Assembly (NCBI GenBank): GCA_003497555.1
Contig: DNNS01000697.1
Coordinates: 1-7,838, forward strand
DNA length: 7,838 nucleotides
Direction of reading: 5' to 3'
DNA from: Spirochaetia bacterium
GTDB taxonomy: Bacteria > Spirochaetota > UBA12135
Shown one piece after another: positions 5,891-7,838 of this stretch. The notes below the pieces were generated by a model. It did no database searches. It was not told the DNA's origin and was given only the letters and a program-made list of their open reading frames with translations. Position numbers and translations under genes: made by a program. Positions within the stretch are counted from its first letter, which is position 1; every line of letters begins with the position of its first letter.

Positions 5891-6361
5891 ATGGCACGCC
5901 GCAGACTCGCACGTAAACGAGAAAGAATCCCAGATCCTGTATTCAACAGCGAGCTTATCAGCAGATTTATTTGCCGAATGATGACTGACGGTAAAAAAAA
6001 TGCCTCAGAAAAAATTTTTTATGATTCTTTAAAAATCATTGAAGAAAAAACCAAAAAAAAAGGTCTCGATATTTTTGAACAGGCTTTTGAAAAGGTCAGG
6101 CCCGTACTTGAGGTTCGTTCCCGCCGTGTCGGGGGAGCGACTTATCAGGTTCCGGTAGAGGTTCGCCCCGAGCGGCGCGATACTCTCGCCATGCGCTGGA
6201 TTATTACCTATGCCCGTGAACGCAATGAAAAAACCATGGCCGGCAAACTGGCCGCTGAGCTGATAGATGCCTCAAATGAAAATGGCGAAGCTATAAAAAA
6301 GAAAAACGATATTTTTAAAATGGCCGAATCCAATAAGGCGTTTGCCCACTATAAGTGGTAA
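5891..6361 (+). CDS. rpsG: 30S ribosomal protein S7
   Basis: The 156 residues match S7 throughout: an N-terminal MARRRLARKRERIPDP, the conserved DGKK, the signature RSRRVGGATYQVPVEVRPERR, ALAMRW-type MRWIITYARER, and the terminal MAESNKAFAHYKW. S7 is a primary binder of the 16S rRNA 3' domain. It nucleates assembly of the 30S head and contacts the mRNA and tRNA exit region. It follows rpsL by 16 bases. In E. coli the S7 protein represses its operon by binding the roughly 100-base rpsL-rpsG spacer. No spacer of that kind exists here, so any autoregulation must use another site. Confidence 0.99.
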   Translation: MARRRLARKRERIPDPVFNSELISRFICRMMTDGKKNASEKIFYDSLKIIEEKTKKKGLDIFEQAFEKVRPVLEVRSRRVGGATYQVPVEVRPERRDTLAMRWIITYARERNEKTMAGKLAAELIDASNENGEAIKKKNDIFKMAESNKAFAHYKW

Positions 6362-6362
6362 T

Positions 6363-6409
6363 TTGTCATGTAATCCGCTTCTTTAATTATTCCAAGTGTT
6401 TAATGACAA
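6363..6409. repeat. Inverted repeat in the rpsG-fusA gap
   Basis: TTGTCAT (6363-6369) and ATGACAA (6403-6409) are perfect 7-base inverted arms enclosing 33 bases. They lie between the rpsG stop (6359-6361) and the fusA Shine-Dalgarno. No T-tract follows, so it is unlikely to be a terminator. It could be a processing site or a translational control structure. Confidence 0.4.
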
Positions 6410-6423
6410 TATAAAAAAATATA

Positions 6424-6429
6424 AAGGAA
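6424..6429 (+). promoter_or_regulatory. fusA ribosome-binding site
   Basis: AAGGAA sits 6 bases before the GTG at 6436. It supports the non-ATG start, which places 16 residues before AHIDAGK, as in E. coli EF-G. The next in-frame ATG (6481) would delete conserved RNIGI. Confidence 0.8.
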
Positions 6430-6435
6430 ACAAAA

Positions 6436-7838
6436 GTGCCGCGTAAAGTACCTCTTGTAAAAACAAGAAATATAGGAATTATGGCTCATATTGACGCCGG
6501 CAAAACAACAACTACCGAAAGAATTCTGTATTATACCGGGGTTACTCATAAAATCGGAGAAGTGCATGACGGTAATACAGAAATGGACTGGATGGAGCAG
6601 GAAAAAGAAAGAGGAATAACCATAACTTCAGCAGCTACCACTTGTTTTTGGAACGAACACCGCGTAAACATTATTGATACCCCGGGGCATGTCGATTTTA
6701 CAGTTGAAGTAGAGCGCTCCCTGCGCGTACTAGATTCGGCAGTCGGCGTTTTTTGCGCAGTCGGAGGCGTACAGCCCCAGTCTGAAACTGTCTGGCGGCA
6801 GGCCGATAAATATAAAATTCCTCGTTTGGTTTTTGTAAATAAAATGGATAGAGTCGGCGCGGATTTTTTCCGGGTAGTCAGCATGATGAAAGATCGTCTT
6901 AATGCTGAAGTTCTGCCTGTTATAATACCTATCGGTGCAGAAGATAAATTCGAAGGCGTCATAGATCTTGTAACCATGAAAGAAATTATCTGGCTTTCCG
7001 AAGATTTGGGCGCTAAATTTGAAACCCGCGAGATTCGTGATTCCATGAAAGAATCGGCTGCACAATATCGCGAAGATATGATAGAAAAAATATCAGACTA
7101 TGACGACATTATTGCTGAAAAATATCTTGACGGCTCGGAAATCACAGTGGCTGAATTAAAAAAAGCCATCCGCAAAGCCGCTCTGAATATGAAAATTTTC
7201 CCCATGTTGGCAGGAACCGCTTTTAAAAATAAAGGCGTTCAGCCCCTGCTCGACTGTGTAATTGACTATATGCCATCGCCGCTGGATGTTCCGCCTGTAG
7301 ACGGACAGGCGGTCAGAGATCCGGAAAAAAAATTACAGCGCAAGGCATCAGACGACGAACCTTTTTCGGCCCTGGTTTTTAAAATCATGACAGATCCTTA
7401 TGTGGGTAAACTCAGTTTTATGAGAGTTTATTCCGGCTTTTTGCAGGCTGGTTCCTACGTATATAATTCAACGCGCGACAGTAAAGAAAGAGTCGGCCGT
7501 TTACTGAAAATGCATGCCAACAAACGTGAGCAAATTGATGAGGTATATGCAGGCGATATAGCAGCCATTGTAGGGCTTAAAGAAGGAAAAACCGGAGACA
7601 CTCTCTGTTCTGAAGGTTCGCCTATTGTCCTTGAATCCATAAAATTTCCCAAACCGGTTATACATATTGCTATTGAGCCCAAAACCAAAGCAGATCAGGA
7701 GAAGATGGGTTTGGCGCTCAGGCGTTTGGCAGAGGAAGACCCCACATTCCGCGTGAACTCCGACTTGGAAACGGGAGAGACGATAATTTCTGGCATGGGA
7801 GAATTGCATCTGGAAATTATCGTGGACCGCATGAAGCG
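6436..7838 (+). CDS. fusA: Elongation factor G, 5' part (runs off the window)
   Basis: The gene starts at GTG 6436 and stays open to the window end, giving 467 complete codons of an expected 690-700. Domain I has all GTPase motifs: G1 AHIDAGKTT (17-25), switch I/G2 [13 protein letters not shown]3 DTPGH (81-85), G4 NKMD (135-138) and G5 TAF (261-263). The G' insert follows G4. Domain II begins near [13 protein letters not shown], and early domain III ends at [18 protein letters not shown] uses GTP to drive translocation of tRNA and mRNA and, with the recycling factor, helps split ribosomes. The sequence looks like a standard translocase rather than TetM or EF-G2 paralogues. It is third in the str operon, 74 bases after rpsG. 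The genes beyond, classically tuf and the S10 cluster, are outside the window. Confidence 0.98.
   Translation, partial: MPRKVPLVKTRNIGIMAHIDAGKTTTTERILYYTGVTHKIGEVHDGNTEMDWMEQEKERGITITSAATTCFWNEHRVNIIDTPGHVDFTVEVERSLRVLDSAVGVFCAVGGVQPQSETVWRQADKYKIPRLVFVNKMDRVGADFFRVVSMMKDRLNAEVLPVIIPIGAEDKFEGVIDLVTMKEIIWLSEDLGAKFETREIRDSMKESAAQYREDMIEKISDYDDIIAEKYLDGSEITVAELKKAIRKAALNMKIFPMLAGTAFKNKGVQPLLDCVIDYMPSPLDVPPVDGQAVRDPEKKLQRKASDDEPFSALVFKIMTDPYVGKLSFMRVYSGFLQAGSYVYNSTRDSKERVGRLLKMHANKREQIDEVYAGDIAAIVGLKEGKTGDTLCSEGSPIVLESIKFPKPVIHIAIEPKTKADQEKMGLALRRLAEEDPTFRVNSDLETGETIISGMGELHLEIIVDRMK

Noticed and set aside
6363..6409. Terminator between rpsG and fusA
   Set aside because: The arms are only 7 bases, 33 bases apart, AT-rich and without a T-tract. 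fusA is normally in the same operon.
1..7838. CRISPR array, tRNA/rRNA gene, intact transposon, prophage or toxin-antitoxin/defence module
   Set aside because: Both strands were read for repeat-spacer periodicity, tRNA-like cloverleaf ends, transposase motifs and small paired genes. None was seen.

Overview
The window looks like a chromosomal segment of a moderately AT-rich, probably Gram-negative-type bacterium. The HtpG resembles the Bacteroidetes-type family (N-terminal pattern TENI-PIIKK-LYS-H-IFLRELVSNAVDA). The S12, S7 and EF-G proteins are ordinary bacterial ones. The combination (a small reductive-dehalogenase/QueG-like Fe-S protein beside an IclR regulator, a membrane-anchored LysM-M23 peptidase, a Bacteroidetes-like HtpG) would suit the PVC group (for example Lentisphaerota or Kiritimatiellota). 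This placement is inference from memory of the families, not a search result.

Region 1 (1-2108) is an accessory-looking two-gene unit. It has a promoter matching the sigma-70 consensus at all twelve positions (158-186). That promoter is embedded in a cluster of TCATT/AATGA elements ending in a perfect 8+1+8 palindrome. Next come a 340-residue cytoplasmic [4Fe-4S] protein of the RdhA/QueG type and, 35 bases later, an IclR-family regulator. The simplest reading is a substrate-induced reductase operon carrying its own regulator.

Region 2 (2109-2408) is a 300-base non-coding gap. It holds a long-range imperfect inverted repeat with an internal hairpin, then a plausible promoter and a 5' UTR hairpin just upstream of the htpG ribosome-binding site. 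Region 3 (2409-5371) holds htpG (Hsp90 chaperone) on the plus strand and a LysM-LysM-M23 cell-wall peptidase on the minus strand. They converge so tightly that both stop codons share the self-complementary TTAA at 4256-4259.

Region 4 (5372-7838) is the start of the str operon: rpsL, rpsG and fusA (cut by the window end). It is driven by a near-consensus promoter (TTGACA-N17-TAATAT) whose spacer and -10 lie in a 19-base palindrome, in the gap shared with the divergent peptidase gene. Regions 3 and 4 are housekeeping: protein folding, envelope remodelling and translation.

I see no CRISPR array, tRNA, rRNA, intact insertion sequence or phage gene. The least ordinary parts are the RdhA-like/IclR unit with its operator-like promoter, and the structured sequence ahead of htpG. 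Neither is proven to be a new system.
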